From Pararhizobium sp. IMCC21322 (lineage in GTDB: Bacteria; Pseudomonadota; Alphaproteobacteria; Rhizobiales; GCA-2746425): 64,000 nt of DNA. Both the position numbers and the translations under genes were made by a program. Of the stretch, positions 34,827 to 44,005 are shown piece by piece; position 1 is the stretch's first letter; every line of letters begins with the position of its first letter. The stretch is from assembly GCF_030758295.1 (NCBI RefSeq), contig NZ_CP132335.1, positions 1,712,412-1,776,411 of the forward strand. The letters run 5' to 3'. The notes beneath the pieces are model-generated. The model saw nothing but the letters and a program-made list of their open reading frames with translations. It was not told the origin of the DNA and searched no databases.

Positions 34827-36373
34827 GCTGCTTCCGCTTTTTGCTCGTTTGAAATTGGAAGGCGCACGCGGAATATGGTGCTATCCGCATCCTCCACAAG
34901 TGAAATTTCGCCCCCCATTTGTTCGGTCAGCCGCTGCGATAAAGCCAGCCCCAGACCCGTTCCTCCTTTCTTCCGAGTTACGAATGGCTCGAAAATACGC
35001 TGGCGAATTTCCGGAGCCACACCACCGCCATTGTCGCTCACATCTATAAACGCTTCGGTAGCTCCAGTATGAAGCTGCACTTTGACAAGAGGATTGACTT
35101 GATTTTCAACTGCATCAAGAGCGTTGCGCACGAGATTGAAAAGAACTTGCTCCAATTCTACTGGATCAGCCTTTACGAGCACAGGCATAGGGGGAGAATC
35201 GAACCTCATGGAGATTTTTAATTCGTTTGCTTTCGGTAAAAGCAGTGATCGTATGGTTTCCATTGATTCTTGCAACGAAGTAAGTTGTTCCGAAGGCTCT
35301 TGCGGCGTGGTCCAACGCCTCATGCGTTCCAAAATGGACGCAGCGCGCTTTGACTGTTCGATTGCATCATCAAGAACTTTGCCGAGTGACTTGTTCTCGC
35401 TCCGCCGAAACATGTGTTTTCCGGCTTGCAACTGGCTTAATATTGCGGTCAGGGGCTGTGTCAGTTCGTGAGCAATCCCACTTGCCATCTCCCCCAGCGC
35501 ATTCACCCTGGAGGCATGTGCCAGCCTTAATTCCAATGCGCCAGCATGCGCGGCCCGTTCAGCACTGCGTGCTCGCAAGTACTGGCGAACCAAAGAAAGG
35601 AACAACAGATACGCAAGCGAGACAGCTGCAATACCGATGAAAATCGGCCGTAAAGGAAAAAGACTTGCCCAAGATGGGTTAAGCGCAGTTTCCAGTACAA
35701 GTGGTTGCGAGGCGCTTCCTAGCGCCTTTGAGAATGCAGCAGTATTGCCAAGGTGCTTGCCGGTTAACAAGGATCCATCAGGTGCTGTGAGACTGCTTTG
35801 CACGGATTCTTGAGCCCAAAAGTCGGCATCAGTGCGAATTAGCGCTTCCCCATTAATTGTAAGTGCAAGGCCAAAACGTGCTTCATCTGTATTGGGGCTT
35901 CGTTTGATCAGCAAATACTCGCCTGAGATTTCCGGAATAGCCAAGAGTTGCAGCGCGCCTTTCGAGCGGCGTGTTGCGTTGGCAATTATTTCAGCATTAT
36001 CATATGTTTTTACACCATCCGTTTTCGCCACGGATGTGCCATCGGTCAATGACACGAGATCAATTGAAACGATCCGCGGGTAAAACCGCCGAATTGAATT
36101 CGCAACATCCAAAAACAAATCAGTTCTCAAGTCAGTTCCCGCAGATGCAACAGCGGAAAGAGACGTCAAATGAGCATCGTGCTGATCCGCGCGTTGTGAC
36201 ACTACGCGATGCAATATTTCGCTTTCAGTCACTAATTCGCTCTGCAATGACCAGCGTTCAAACATAGACACACCGATCACAATCAACACAATTAGTGCCA
36301 ACCAAATTGCAACCAATCTAACTCTGCTGGAATGAGCCACGTCGTTTCCCATAGAAGAAATTTCCATACCCAT
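34823..36373 (-). CDS. Membrane sensor histidine kinase
   Basis: A 516-residue protein. Membrane helices at about 18-36 and 243-263 enclose a periplasmic sensor of some 200 residues, perhaps a double-Cache fold. His302 in GIAHELTQPL is the phosphorylation site; NLVRNALDAV, DNGGGVAPEI and GTGLGLALS are the N, G1 and G2 boxes. The kinase core resembles FixL/DctB-type kinases. The signal is unknown, but the exported HbpS-like protein encoded next door could reach the periplasmic domain. Confidence 0.95.
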   Translation of the reverse strand: MGMEISSMGNDVAHSSRVRLVAIWLALIVLIVIGVSMFERWSLQSELVTESEILHRVVSQRADQHDAHLTSLSAVASAGTDLRTDLFLDVANSIRRFYPRIVSIDLVSLTDGTSVAKTDGVKTYDNAEIIANATRRSKGALQLLAIPEISGEYLLIKRSPNTDEARFGLALTINGEALIRTDADFWAQESVQSSLTAPDGSLLTGKHLGNTAAFSKALGSASQPLVLETALNPSWASLFPLRPIFIGIAAVSLAYLLFLSLVRQYLRARSAERAAHAGALELRLAHASRVNALGEMASGIAHELTQPLTAILSQLQAGKHMFRRSENKSLGKVLDDAIEQSKRAASILERMRRWTTPQEPSEQLTSLQESMETIRSLLLPKANELKISMRFDSPPMPVLVKADPVELEQVLFNLVRNALDAVENQVNPLVKVQLHTGATEAFIDVSDNGGGVAPEIRQRIFEPFVTRKKGGTGLGLALSQRLTEQMGGEISLVEDADSTIFRVRLPISNEQKAEAA

Positions 36374-36833
36374 CTATCAGCATTTTAAGAACAGAAGAAC
36401 ACGAGGGTCCAATAATTGCTGAGGTGTGAGTTTGACCTTTGACATTTGGATATCGCGATCTCGCCGGTAACCCATCGGAAAATAGCGGCTGCAATAGGCA
36501 ACCGGCAAACATTTCCAACCGTATTGTAGGATGGATCAAACATTTATCGATCAACGCCATCTTTCACAGCATCTGCTCTCTCCACGCCTTAGACAACTGA
36601 CTCTGACCTGGCATGTCAAATGTCTGCATCGGGAAAGTAAGCGTGAAGCAATCGAAACATTGAGCGGCAGCAATGGGCCGGAGACTGAAAAGTTTAAGGC
36701 AACGCATCCTGTTAAAGAAGCGCTCCTTATGCACATACACCATCAGTTGCAAACTTGAATATCACATCATGAATGCTCTACATTGGCCAATACCAACCGA
36801 GCATCTCGATTCCAGCAAAATCAAATGTGGTTG
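36374..36833. other. Intergenic stretch between kinase and sugar-acid operon
   Basis: About 460 bases. Divergent promoters are expected here. No gene could be supported. Confidence 0.4.
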
Positions 36834-36853
36834 CACACTACCATGGTAGTGTG
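36834..36853. promoter_or_regulatory. Perfect 20-bp palindrome, candidate GntR operator
   Basis: CACACTAC-CATG-GTAGTGTG, exactly self-complementary, ends 35 bases before the first gene of the operon. This is where a repressor of the GntR/FCD family encoded in the same operon (43104) would bind. No second copy was seen. Confidence 0.65.
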
Positions 36854-36888
36854 GCATAAAGGTTAAATCCGATTGGGAAAGGGGAGCC

Positions 36889-37656
36889 ATGTGTGTTGTC
36901 ATAACGGGTGCGGCGAAGGGCATTGGCTACGCCGTGGCCGAGATTCTGGCCCGGGAAAACACATCAATGATTTTGGTGGATTCTGATGGCGATGCCTTGC
37001 GGACCGCTGAGAAAACACTCGCGCCTCTGATCGAAACTCTGATCTGTATTGAAGGGTCTGTTGCGGACCAGAAAACCGCTACACAGGTTGCGGAGGCTGC
37101 TTCAGAATTGGGCGGTGCCAAGGGCTTCTCGCACAATGCAGGCATTCAGCGTTATGGAACGGTCGTGGACACGCCCCCAGAGCTTTGGGACGAGGTCATG
37201 AACGTCAATTTGCGCGGCGCTTACTTGATGGCGCAAGCGCTGATGCCGCAGCTCGTCAAAAACAAAGGAAGCTGCGTTTTCATGTCGTCAGTTCAGGGCT
37301 TGGCGACGCAACAGAATGTGGCGGCCTATACCGTATCCAAACATGGACTGATCGGGCTGGCGAAATCCATTGCGGTGGATTTCGCGAAGGATGGCGTGCG
37401 TTCCAATGCGGTCGCACCCGGCTCAGTGCATACACCCATGCTGGACTGGGCCGTCGGCCTTTCAGACACCCCGGATGCTGTCTGGGACGAAATCAATAAC
37501 ATGCACCCGCTTGGCCGCGCGGCAGAGGCTTCCGAAGTGGCTGAACTCGTGGCATTCCTGCTCTCCGAAAAAGCGTCATTTATGACCGGCGAAGTTTTGA
37601 AAGTCGATGGTGGCCTTATGGCGCTCATTGGCGGAACTCCCAGACAAAGGGCTTAG
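36889..37656 (+). CDS. SDR-family dehydrogenase, first gene of sugar-acid operon
   Basis: A 255-residue Rossmann protein. The NAD(P) motif TGAAKGIG is at about residues 6-13; Asp near 32 favours NAD; the active site shows Ser in FMSSVQG, and YTVSK. A short C-terminal GGTPRQRA follows the usual VDGG. GGGGAG lies before the ATG. It probably oxidises a sugar, lactone precursor or hydroxy-acid. The gene starts an eight-to-nine-gene operon with gaps of a few bases. Confidence 0.9.
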   Translation: MCVVITGAAKGIGYAVAEILARENTSMILVDSDGDALRTAEKTLAPLIETLICIEGSVADQKTATQVAEAASELGGAKGFSHNAGIQRYGTVVDTPPELWDEVMNVNLRGAYLMAQALMPQLVKNKGSCVFMSSVQGLATQQNVAAYTVSKHGLIGLAKSIAVDFAKDGVRSNAVAPGSVHTPMLDWAVGLSDTPDAVWDEINNMHPLGRAAEASEVAELVAFLLSEKASFMTGEVLKVDGGLMALIGGTPRQRA

Positions 37657-37659
37657 AAC

Positions 37660-38901
37660 GTGACAATTGCGGATATCAAAGTAACGACTGTCGCTGTTCC
37701 GCTGGAAGCACCCTTGCGGCATTCCGCCGGGGCGCATTGGGGACGGTTTGTCCGCACGATTGTCGAAATTATTGGCAATGACGGAATGTCAGGATGGGGC
37801 GAATTGGGCGGCGGCGGAGAAGGGGCCGAGGCGGCGATCCTGTCTTTGCTGCCTTATCTGAAAGGCCATGATCCCCTGAACCTTGAGCAGTTGCGTTGGA
37901 AGATCATGAACCCGACAGCAACGCTCTATAACAACCGGCTGCAATTGCACGCGGCAATTGAGATGGCATGTCTGGATTTGGCCGGCAAGCGGCTGGGTGT
38001 GCCAGCGCACAGTCTGCTGGGCGGAGCCATCCGCGACAAGGTCGAGTTTGCCAGCTATCTGTTCTATCGCTACGAAAACGACCTGACCGGCCTGGGCGGG
38101 GAAACCAGCGCGCAAGAACTGGTCGCCCATGCCACAGCGTTGCGCGATAAACACGGGTTCCGTGTTCACAAGCTGAAGGGCGGGCACTTCAGCCCGAAGC
38201 ACGACGTAGACGTATTCGTGGCCCTTGCTGAGGCATTTCCAGAAGATCGTGTGCGGCTTGATCCCAACGGCGTGTGGTCAGTTGAAGACGCGATCCGCAT
38301 CGGTCGTAAGATCGCGCATTTGAACAATGACTATTTCGAAGATCCCACCTGGGGACTTGAAGGCATGCGCCGTGTGCGTGAAGGCCAGCCAATACCCACT
38401 GCCACCAATATGGTGGTCATCAATTTTGAACAATTGGCCCAGTGTTTGCGGCACGATTTGGTCGATGTGATCTTACTGGACACGACGTTCTGGGGAGGCT
38501 TGCGACAGGCTGTGAAGGCTGGGCATGTGCTTGAGACATTTCAGCGCTCGGCTGCGGTACATTCATCCGGTGAATTGGGCATCCAGCTTGCCTCGATGTT
38601 GCATCTTGGTGCGGTGTTGCCAAATCTCAATTTCGCGGCGGATTCTCATTATCACCATCTGACGGATGATATTCTGGTTGGAGGTAAATTACCCTATGTG
38701 AACGGCTGTATTGACGTGCCCACGGGCCCCGGTCTTGGGGTTGATGTCAGCCGGGAAAAGCTCGCTGAATATGCAGAGTATTTTCGCAAGACCGGTGGCT
38801 ACACATATGATCGTGATCCTGCCCGTCCGTCCTGGTATTCTATCTGGCCGGAGCAAAATTTTGCAGATCCCGCAGTTAAAACAATGCCGGAGGCGAAGTA
38901 G
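37660..38901 (+). CDS. Glucarate-dehydratase-like enolase-superfamily enzyme
   Basis: A 413-residue protein starting with GTG. Catalytic residues of the glucarate dehydratase subgroup are all visible: Lys171-x-Lys173, metal ligands Asp201 (LDPNGVW), Glu227 (YFEDP) and Asn250 (TNM), and the Asp274-His301 pair (LLDTTFW and AVHSS). Such enzymes abstract a proton next to a carboxylate and lose water, giving a 2-keto-3-deoxy acid. The substrate is probably a hexarate or aldonate; sequence does not fix it. It is followed without gap by the transporter ATPase gene. Confidence 0.85.
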   Translation: MTIADIKVTTVAVPLEAPLRHSAGAHWGRFVRTIVEIIGNDGMSGWGELGGGGEGAEAAILSLLPYLKGHDPLNLEQLRWKIMNPTATLYNNRLQLHAAIEMACLDLAGKRLGVPAHSLLGGAIRDKVEFASYLFYRYENDLTGLGGETSAQELVAHATALRDKHGFRVHKLKGGHFSPKHDVDVFVALAEAFPEDRVRLDPNGVWSVEDAIRIGRKIAHLNNDYFEDPTWGLEGMRRVREGQPIPTATNMVVINFEQLAQCLRHDLVDVILLDTTFWGGLRQAVKAGHVLETFQRSAAVHSSGELGIQLASMLHLGAVLPNLNFAADSHYHHLTDDILVGGKLPYVNGCIDVPTGPGLGVDVSREKLAEYAEYFRKTGGYTYDRDPARPSWYSIWPEQNFADPAVKTMPEAK

Positions 38902-40008
38902 ATGGCAAAAGTCATTCTGCGTGATCTGGTAAAGGTCTATGGCGACCAATTGGCGGTCCGGGGCATTGATCTGGATGTCGAAGACGGGTCATTCGTCGTT
39001 CTTGTTGGCCCTTCAGGCTGTGGCAAATCCACAACCTTGCGCATGATTGCGGGCCTGGAGCCCATTTCTCATGGTGAACTGAGGATTGGCGGAGAGCTGG
39101 CCAATGATTTGCCATCGCGTGATCGCGGTGTGGCAATGGTCTTCCAGACCTATGCTCTGTATCCACACCTGACTGTGAAAGAGAACCTCGTATTCTCGCT
39201 TAAGCTGGCAAAAGTATCGCCTGACGAGATTGCCCGACGCGTCAATGAAGCGGTCGACGCGCTTGAACTTGGACCCTATCTGGATCGTCGACCCTCTGAA
39301 CTTTCCGGGGGGCAAAGACAGCGCGTTGCCATGGGCCGTGCCATTGTGCGCGAGCCGAAGGTTTTTTTGTTTGATGAGCCACTGTCCAATCTTGACGCCA
39401 AGCTTCGCAATCAGATGCGGGTCGAGATCAAACGCCTGCAGCATCGCCTAGGTGTAACCACAATCTACGTCACCCATGACCAGATCGAGGCGATGACACT
39501 GGCCGATGTTATTGTGGTGATGAAGGATGGCGAAATTGCCCAGCAGGGGACACCTCTGGAGGTGTTTGAGAATCCGGCAAATCGGTTTGTTGCCAGTTTC
39601 ATTGGCACGCCGCAAATGAATTTCTTTGACGGTGAGATTCAGCGCAGCGGCGACAGGCTCGCCTTTGTCTCGGCAGATTTGCGTGTGGATCTGGATGCAA
39701 ACCAGTTCGAAAATTCACTTCAGGAGGGCCTGAAAGTGACAGCTGGGCTGCGCCCGGAAGATATCATCCCAAACGGCCACGGGCTGCAACCGGACGGTGG
39801 GATCGAAATCGAAGCGACGGTCACGCTGACAGAGCTATTGGGCAATGAATCACTTCTTTTCGCGGATGTGGGGGGGACAGATTTTGTCGCCCGAATGCAG
39901 CAACCGCGTATCGTCGAGGACGGCGAAAAGGTCCGCTTCCATGTGAACGGGTCACGGCTGCATCTGTTTGATGCAGAAACTGAACTATCCCTGCGCAAGA
40001 ACTCATAG
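38902..40008 (+). CDS. Sugar ABC transporter ATP-binding protein (MalK/UgpC type)
   Basis: A 368-residue protein. Walker A GPSGCGKS at 36-43, Q-loop Gln82, signature LSGGQ at 134-138, Walker B VFLFDE at 154-159 and His192 of the H-loop. The C-terminal third is the MalK-type regulatory (TOBE) domain. It powers the importer encoded by the next three genes. It starts directly after the stop of the dehydratase gene. Confidence 0.95.
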   Translation: MAKVILRDLVKVYGDQLAVRGIDLDVEDGSFVVLVGPSGCGKSTTLRMIAGLEPISHGELRIGGELANDLPSRDRGVAMVFQTYALYPHLTVKENLVFSLKLAKVSPDEIARRVNEAVDALELGPYLDRRPSELSGGQRQRVAMGRAIVREPKVFLFDEPLSNLDAKLRNQMRVEIKRLQHRLGVTTIYVTHDQIEAMTLADVIVVMKDGEIAQQGTPLEVFENPANRFVASFIGTPQMNFFDGEIQRSGDRLAFVSADLRVDLDANQFENSLQEGLKVTAGLRPEDIIPNGHGLQPDGGIEIEATVTLTELLGNESLLFADVGGTDFVARMQQPRIVEDGEKVRFHVNGSRLHLFDAETELSLRKNS

Positions 40009-40031
40009 CGCGAACAGACGAAGGAGGAATA

Positions 40032-41261
40032 ATGTCTATTAAAGGAAAACTATTTGGTGCACTGGTCGGCTCGATGTTGGCAGCAACACCGGCCATTGCG
40101 GAAGAAGTCCAGCTTTTTCACGACAAAGGGTTCTGGTCTGAACAATTGCAAACCGTTGGCGATGCATCCGAAGCGGCAACCGGCGTTCGGATCAAGGAAA
40201 CGCCTTATGCGTCAGCCGAACAATACAAGGCGTTCATTCAGGCCTCGATTGCTTCGGGTGAAACCCCGAACATGTTTAGCTGGTGGACCGGCGCAACATT
40301 TGCAGAACTGGTCGGGACAGGACAGATCGCCCCGCTGGATGAGCTGTGGGCTGAAATGAACGATAGCGGCGGCTACAGCGCATCAGCCAAGGATTTGTTC
40401 ATGGTCGATGGCAAGCCATACGCAGTGCCGATGGTTCTGGCGCGCTGGGTTGTGATGTATAACAAACCATTGTTTGCGGAACTGGGCCTGTCCGAACCGA
40501 CGACTTGGGACGAGCTGAATGGCGCTGCTGAAGCGATCAAGGCTGCTGGGCACACCCCATTCCTGGCAACGGTTCAGGAAGGCTGGCGCGGTTTCATCTG
40601 GTTTCAGGAATTGCTTCTGCGCTTGCATCCCGAAGCCTATAACGGTCTCAATGACGGCTCGATCGCCTATGATAGCGATGAGGTCCGCAACGTCTTCCAG
40701 ACCTGGTCGGACATGTATGCCAAGGGCTGGTTCTCGGACGCACGCTCAACTGAAGAGGTCAACGACTATGCACGCGGTGACGGCGCTATGTATCTGATCG
40801 GTGAGTGGGCATATGGCCTGATCACAGCAGCCGGCGTTGCCAGCGAAGACATTGGTGTATTCATAATGCCCAATGCAGCAGATGGTGTCGACAATGCCGT
40901 CATCGTTGAAGGTGGGCCGATCGTTGTCTCCACGGCAGGTGCAGCGGATGCCGATACGATGGCGGCCCTGCGCTTTTGGGTTTCGACAGAAGGCGCCAAC
41001 GCATGGGGTGAAGCTTCGGGGAACTATGTCGGCAATGATTTAGCCAAAGCTCCGAACGCAGTCGTTTCAAAGGTCAATGCTGACATTGCTGCCTCGAACG
41101 CAGGGGCGTATCTGCGTTGGTGGGAAGCTGTTGCACCTGATCTTCAGGGTGAGCTGGTTGCTGAAATGAACCGCTTCATGCTGGACCCGACCATGGAAGT
41201 AGCAGAGGAAGTTATGGCAACCATGCAGTCACTGAATGCGGCCTATTGGGCTGAGCAATAA
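40032..41261 (+). CDS. Sugar ABC transporter substrate-binding protein
   Basis: A 409-residue periplasmic protein of the family-1 type. Signal peptide 1-23 (cleavage after AIA), then the two-lobed fold (NMFSWWTGATFAELVGTG, MVLARWVVMYNKPLF). GGAGGAA precedes the start. It delivers a sugar or sugar acid to the permeases; similarity is to oligosaccharide binders, but the operon suggests an acidic monosaccharide or a small glycoside. Confidence 0.9.
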   Translation: MSIKGKLFGALVGSMLAATPAIAEEVQLFHDKGFWSEQLQTVGDASEAATGVRIKETPYASAEQYKAFIQASIASGETPNMFSWWTGATFAELVGTGQIAPLDELWAEMNDSGGYSASAKDLFMVDGKPYAVPMVLARWVVMYNKPLFAELGLSEPTTWDELNGAAEAIKAAGHTPFLATVQEGWRGFIWFQELLLRLHPEAYNGLNDGSIAYDSDEVRNVFQTWSDMYAKGWFSDARSTEEVNDYARGDGAMYLIGEWAYGLITAAGVASEDIGVFIMPNAADGVDNAVIVEGGPIVVSTAGAADADTMAALRFWVSTEGANAWGEASGNYVGNDLAKAPNAVVSKVNADIAASNAGAYLRWWEAVAPDLQGELVAEMNRFMLDPTMEVAEEVMATMQSLNAAYWAEQ

Positions 41262-41275
41262 GGCTGGATAAGACA

Positions 41276-42226
41276 ATGGACCGCGCCGCAAAAGACAAAG
41301 CGCTCCTTGAGCGTATCGGGATGGATAAAATCGCCCGTAAGGAACGTGCAAGGCGGCGCGGTCAACTTGGGCTGGGGCTGATCTTCATGTCCCCGGCTCT
41401 CCTTTTGGTCGTCGGGGTTTTGTTGGCACCCGTGGGTTACAACATCTGGCTAAGCTTCACCAAATGGAAGAAATTCAAAGGCTTTGGTGAATATGCCGGA
41501 GTGTCCAATTACGAAAAAATGGCGTCCAATCCATTCTTTACCGATGCCCTTGTGAATACGGCGATATGGGTAGGTGCATCGATTGTTTTCCCCATCGCGC
41601 TGGGACTTGGAATGGCGATGTTCCTGCGCAATATGCGGGGCGCTGAGACCTTTAAAAACATTGTATTTATTCCCCGCATACTCGCCCCCACTGCAGTTGG
41701 TGTTTTGTGGTTCTATGTCTATGCGCCGGACGGGCTGCTTAACCGCGGATTATCCCTTGTCTCTGGCCAGGATGTCAGCATTGGCTGGCTCTATCAAAGC
41801 GAGACCGTCACACCGGCGATCATTGCCACATTTGTATGGCAAACCGCTGGACTGGTCATGGTGCTCCTGCTTCTTGGATTGGCGGCGATCCCGCGTGATC
41901 CAATCGAGGCGGCACATATTGACGGTGCTACACCGTGGCAGGTGTTTCGCTACATCACTCTGCCGCTCTTAACGCCGACCCTCCTGATGGTGACGATCCT
42001 GTCTGTTCTGGCCGGTTTCACCGTGTTTGATCTTCTATGGGTTATGGGGGCCAACTATCCCGGTCAACGCAGCCTCGCGCTGGCTGTGTTCATGTATTTT
42101 GAAGCCTTCCAGAAAGGTAGTTGGGCGTTTGGCTCAGCAGTGGCCGTGGTGATTGGGCTGGTCGTGCTGAGCGTTACCTGGATTCAGACCGTGCTGCAAT
42201 CACGGGTAGACAGGATGGTGCGCTGA
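41276..42226 (+). CDS. ABC sugar permease (MalF type)
   Basis: A 316-residue protein with six membrane helices and a cytoplasmic N-terminus rich in Arg and Lys. The EAA loop, contacting the ATPase, reads EAAHIDGATPWQVFRYITLPLL. Its stop overlaps the next start (TGATG). Confidence 0.95.
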   Translation: MDRAAKDKALLERIGMDKIARKERARRRGQLGLGLIFMSPALLLVVGVLLAPVGYNIWLSFTKWKKFKGFGEYAGVSNYEKMASNPFFTDALVNTAIWVGASIVFPIALGLGMAMFLRNMRGAETFKNIVFIPRILAPTAVGVLWFYVYAPDGLLNRGLSLVSGQDVSIGWLYQSETVTPAIIATFVWQTAGLVMVLLLLGLAAIPRDPIEAAHIDGATPWQVFRYITLPLLTPTLLMVTILSVLAGFTVFDLLWVMGANYPGQRSLALAVFMYFEAFQKGSWAFGSAVAVVIGLVVLSVTWIQTVLQSRVDRMVR

Positions 42227-43107
42227 TGGCTGTTGATCTGAGTACGCTGGATTTCGACGCAATCCGAAAACGTGAGAACGCCCGCCACAGAGGCGCGAAC
42301 TGGAAGCTTGTCGCTGCCGTTGCTTTTTCTCTTTTATGGATTGTGCCGTTCTATTATCTGGCGATTTCGATTTTCAAATCGAACACCGAATACGCAATGA
42401 ATCCGCCATTGTCTCTGCCGCAGGGGTTCGCTCCCATCCTTGAAAATGCCCGTCAGGCATGGGAGTTGGGCAATATGGGACAGGCCATGATGAATTCGGC
42501 CTTCTATGGTGTATTTGGTGCAGGTGCTGCGGTTTTCTTTGCCGCCATGGCAGCGTTTGCGATCGCTCGCATCGATATTCCCTGGCGTACAACATGGTTC
42601 ATGTTGATTTTTGCCGGCACTGTGTTTCCGTTCCAGATGTATCTGATCCCATTGTTTTTCGGATACCAGAAACTTGGGATCCTGAATTCCCACATCGGCA
42701 TGTTATTGTTCTACACCGCAATATGTGTACCCTTTCCAACACTGGTGCTTCGCAATTTCATGTCTGGCCTGTCGCGTGAAATGGACGAGGCTGCGCGCAT
42801 GGATGGTGCCGGAGAATTCACCGTATTTTTCCGCATCGTCCTGCCAAACACAATTGGACCAATGACGGCAGTCTTCCTGTTGCAATTCACCTGGATCTGG
42901 AATGACATGCTGTTTTCCACAGTGCTTGGCAACCGGCTTGAAACACGTTCTATCATGAACGCATTGCTGGTCTTTCAGGGCAGCTATTCCTCAACCGGAC
43001 CAAATGTTGTCCTGACAGCGGCACTTCTGGCAAGTATTCCAAGCTTGGCGCTTTTCTTTTTGTTGCGGCGTCATTTTATGGAAGGCTTGCAGGTTCAGCA
43101 ATCATGA
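42226..43107 (+). CDS. ABC sugar permease (MalG type)
   Basis: A 293-residue protein with six membrane helices; EAA loop EMDEAARMDGAGEFTVFFRIVLP. The ATG at 42226 overlaps the previous stop; a frame extending to 42121 lies inside the previous gene and is rejected. Its stop overlaps the GntR start (ATGA). Confidence 0.95.
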   Translation: MAVDLSTLDFDAIRKRENARHRGANWKLVAAVAFSLLWIVPFYYLAISIFKSNTEYAMNPPLSLPQGFAPILENARQAWELGNMGQAMMNSAFYGVFGAGAAVFFAAMAAFAIARIDIPWRTTWFMLIFAGTVFPFQMYLIPLFFGYQKLGILNSHIGMLLFYTAICVPFPTLVLRNFMSGLSREMDEAARMDGAGEFTVFFRIVLPNTIGPMTAVFLLQFTWIWNDMLFSTVLGNRLETRSIMNALLVFQGSYSSTGPNVVLTAALLASIPSLALFFLLRRHFMEGLQVQQS

Positions 43108-43844
43108 GAATAAGAGCAACATCTTTGGCTTCCCCATACAAAACAATATCCGAGCGCTCCTTGCCTCTGGCAAAACAGGTGTTCGACGCATTGCACCTGC
43201 AAATCCTGACGTTTGAGTTGAAGCCATATCAGATGCTGTCAGAGGCGTCGGTATCGGAAATGCTGGGCGTCAGCCGGACGCCAGCACGCGAAGCGCTTGC
43301 CCGCTTGGCCGAAAAAGGTTTTGTTGATGTTCTGCCGCAACGCGGATCGCAAGTTGCACCGCTCCGGGTCGCGGATCTGGAAACCTCTCAATTCATGCGT
43401 GAAGCCCTGGAAATCGGGCTTCTCCGCCGGGCAATGGGCACCGAGCGGCGCGCAGATTTGGTGCGGAGTTTGCGCAAAGAGATAACGTTACAGAGGACCT
43501 ATACCCGGTTCGACGACAAGGCCAGTTTTTACATATCAGACGAGACATTTCACGGGTTGATCGCAGAATATGCCGGGCTATCTCACGTGTTGCCGGAAAT
43601 CCTGCGCATGAAGGACCACATGGACCGCTTCCGCCATTTAATGGTGTCGGGGGTTGATGATTTGAACGTCGTCGTGGATCAGCATGTCGACATTGCAGAT
43701 GCAATCGAAGCTAGTGATGATGAGCTTGCCGAGAAGCAAATGCTAACGCATCTGCGGCGCATCCTTCATTACGTCAATGAAGCCCGTCAGCGCTTTCCCG
43801 AGTATTTTGAAGTCAGTGCCGCTGACAAACGGGCCATAAGGTGA
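43104..43844 (+). CDS. GntR-family regulator with FCD domain
   Basis: A 246-residue protein. Residues about 15-85 form the winged helix (EASVSEMLGVSRTPAREALARLAEKG). The FCD domain fills the rest, with Asp/His metal or acid-binding positions (DETFHGLIAEY, DQHVDIADAIEA). Such regulators release DNA on binding a sugar acid or a pathway product. It likely controls this operon through the palindrome at 36834. It overlaps neighbours on both sides. Confidence 0.9.
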   Translation: MRIRATSLASPYKTISERSLPLAKQVFDALHLQILTFELKPYQMLSEASVSEMLGVSRTPAREALARLAEKGFVDVLPQRGSQVAPLRVADLETSQFMREALEIGLLRRAMGTERRADLVRSLRKEITLQRTYTRFDDKASFYISDETFHGLIAEYAGLSHVLPEILRMKDHMDRFRHLMVSGVDDLNVVVDQHVDIADAIEASDDELAEKQMLTHLRRILHYVNEARQRFPEYFEVSAADKRAIR

Positions 43845-44005
43845 AGCCGAAAACGCCTGGACCCGTGCGCAATGGAGCCGGTGAAAACCCGATTTGGAAT
43901 GCCGGGGATCTGCCGACAGCTTTGGCGTTGTACTGCGATGATGGCGCTATGTTGGTCGTTCAAACTGACATCCGGGGACAAGATGAAAACTGGTTGGCTG
44001 GCTGA
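43841..44005 (+). CDS. Unrecognised 54-residue ORF coupled on both sides
   Basis: GTG at 43841 overlaps the GntR stop (GTGA) and the TGA at 44003-44005 overlaps the next ATG. The peptide starts KPKTPGPVRNGAGENPIWNAG and ends QTDIRGQDENWLAG; it has no signal or membrane helix. The double overlap is typical of real operon genes. It could instead be a linking frame that only re-starts ribosomes, or the remains of a larger gene. Confidence 0.45.
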   Translation: MKPKTPGPVRNGAGENPIWNAGDLPTALALYCDDGAMLVVQTDIRGQDENWLAG

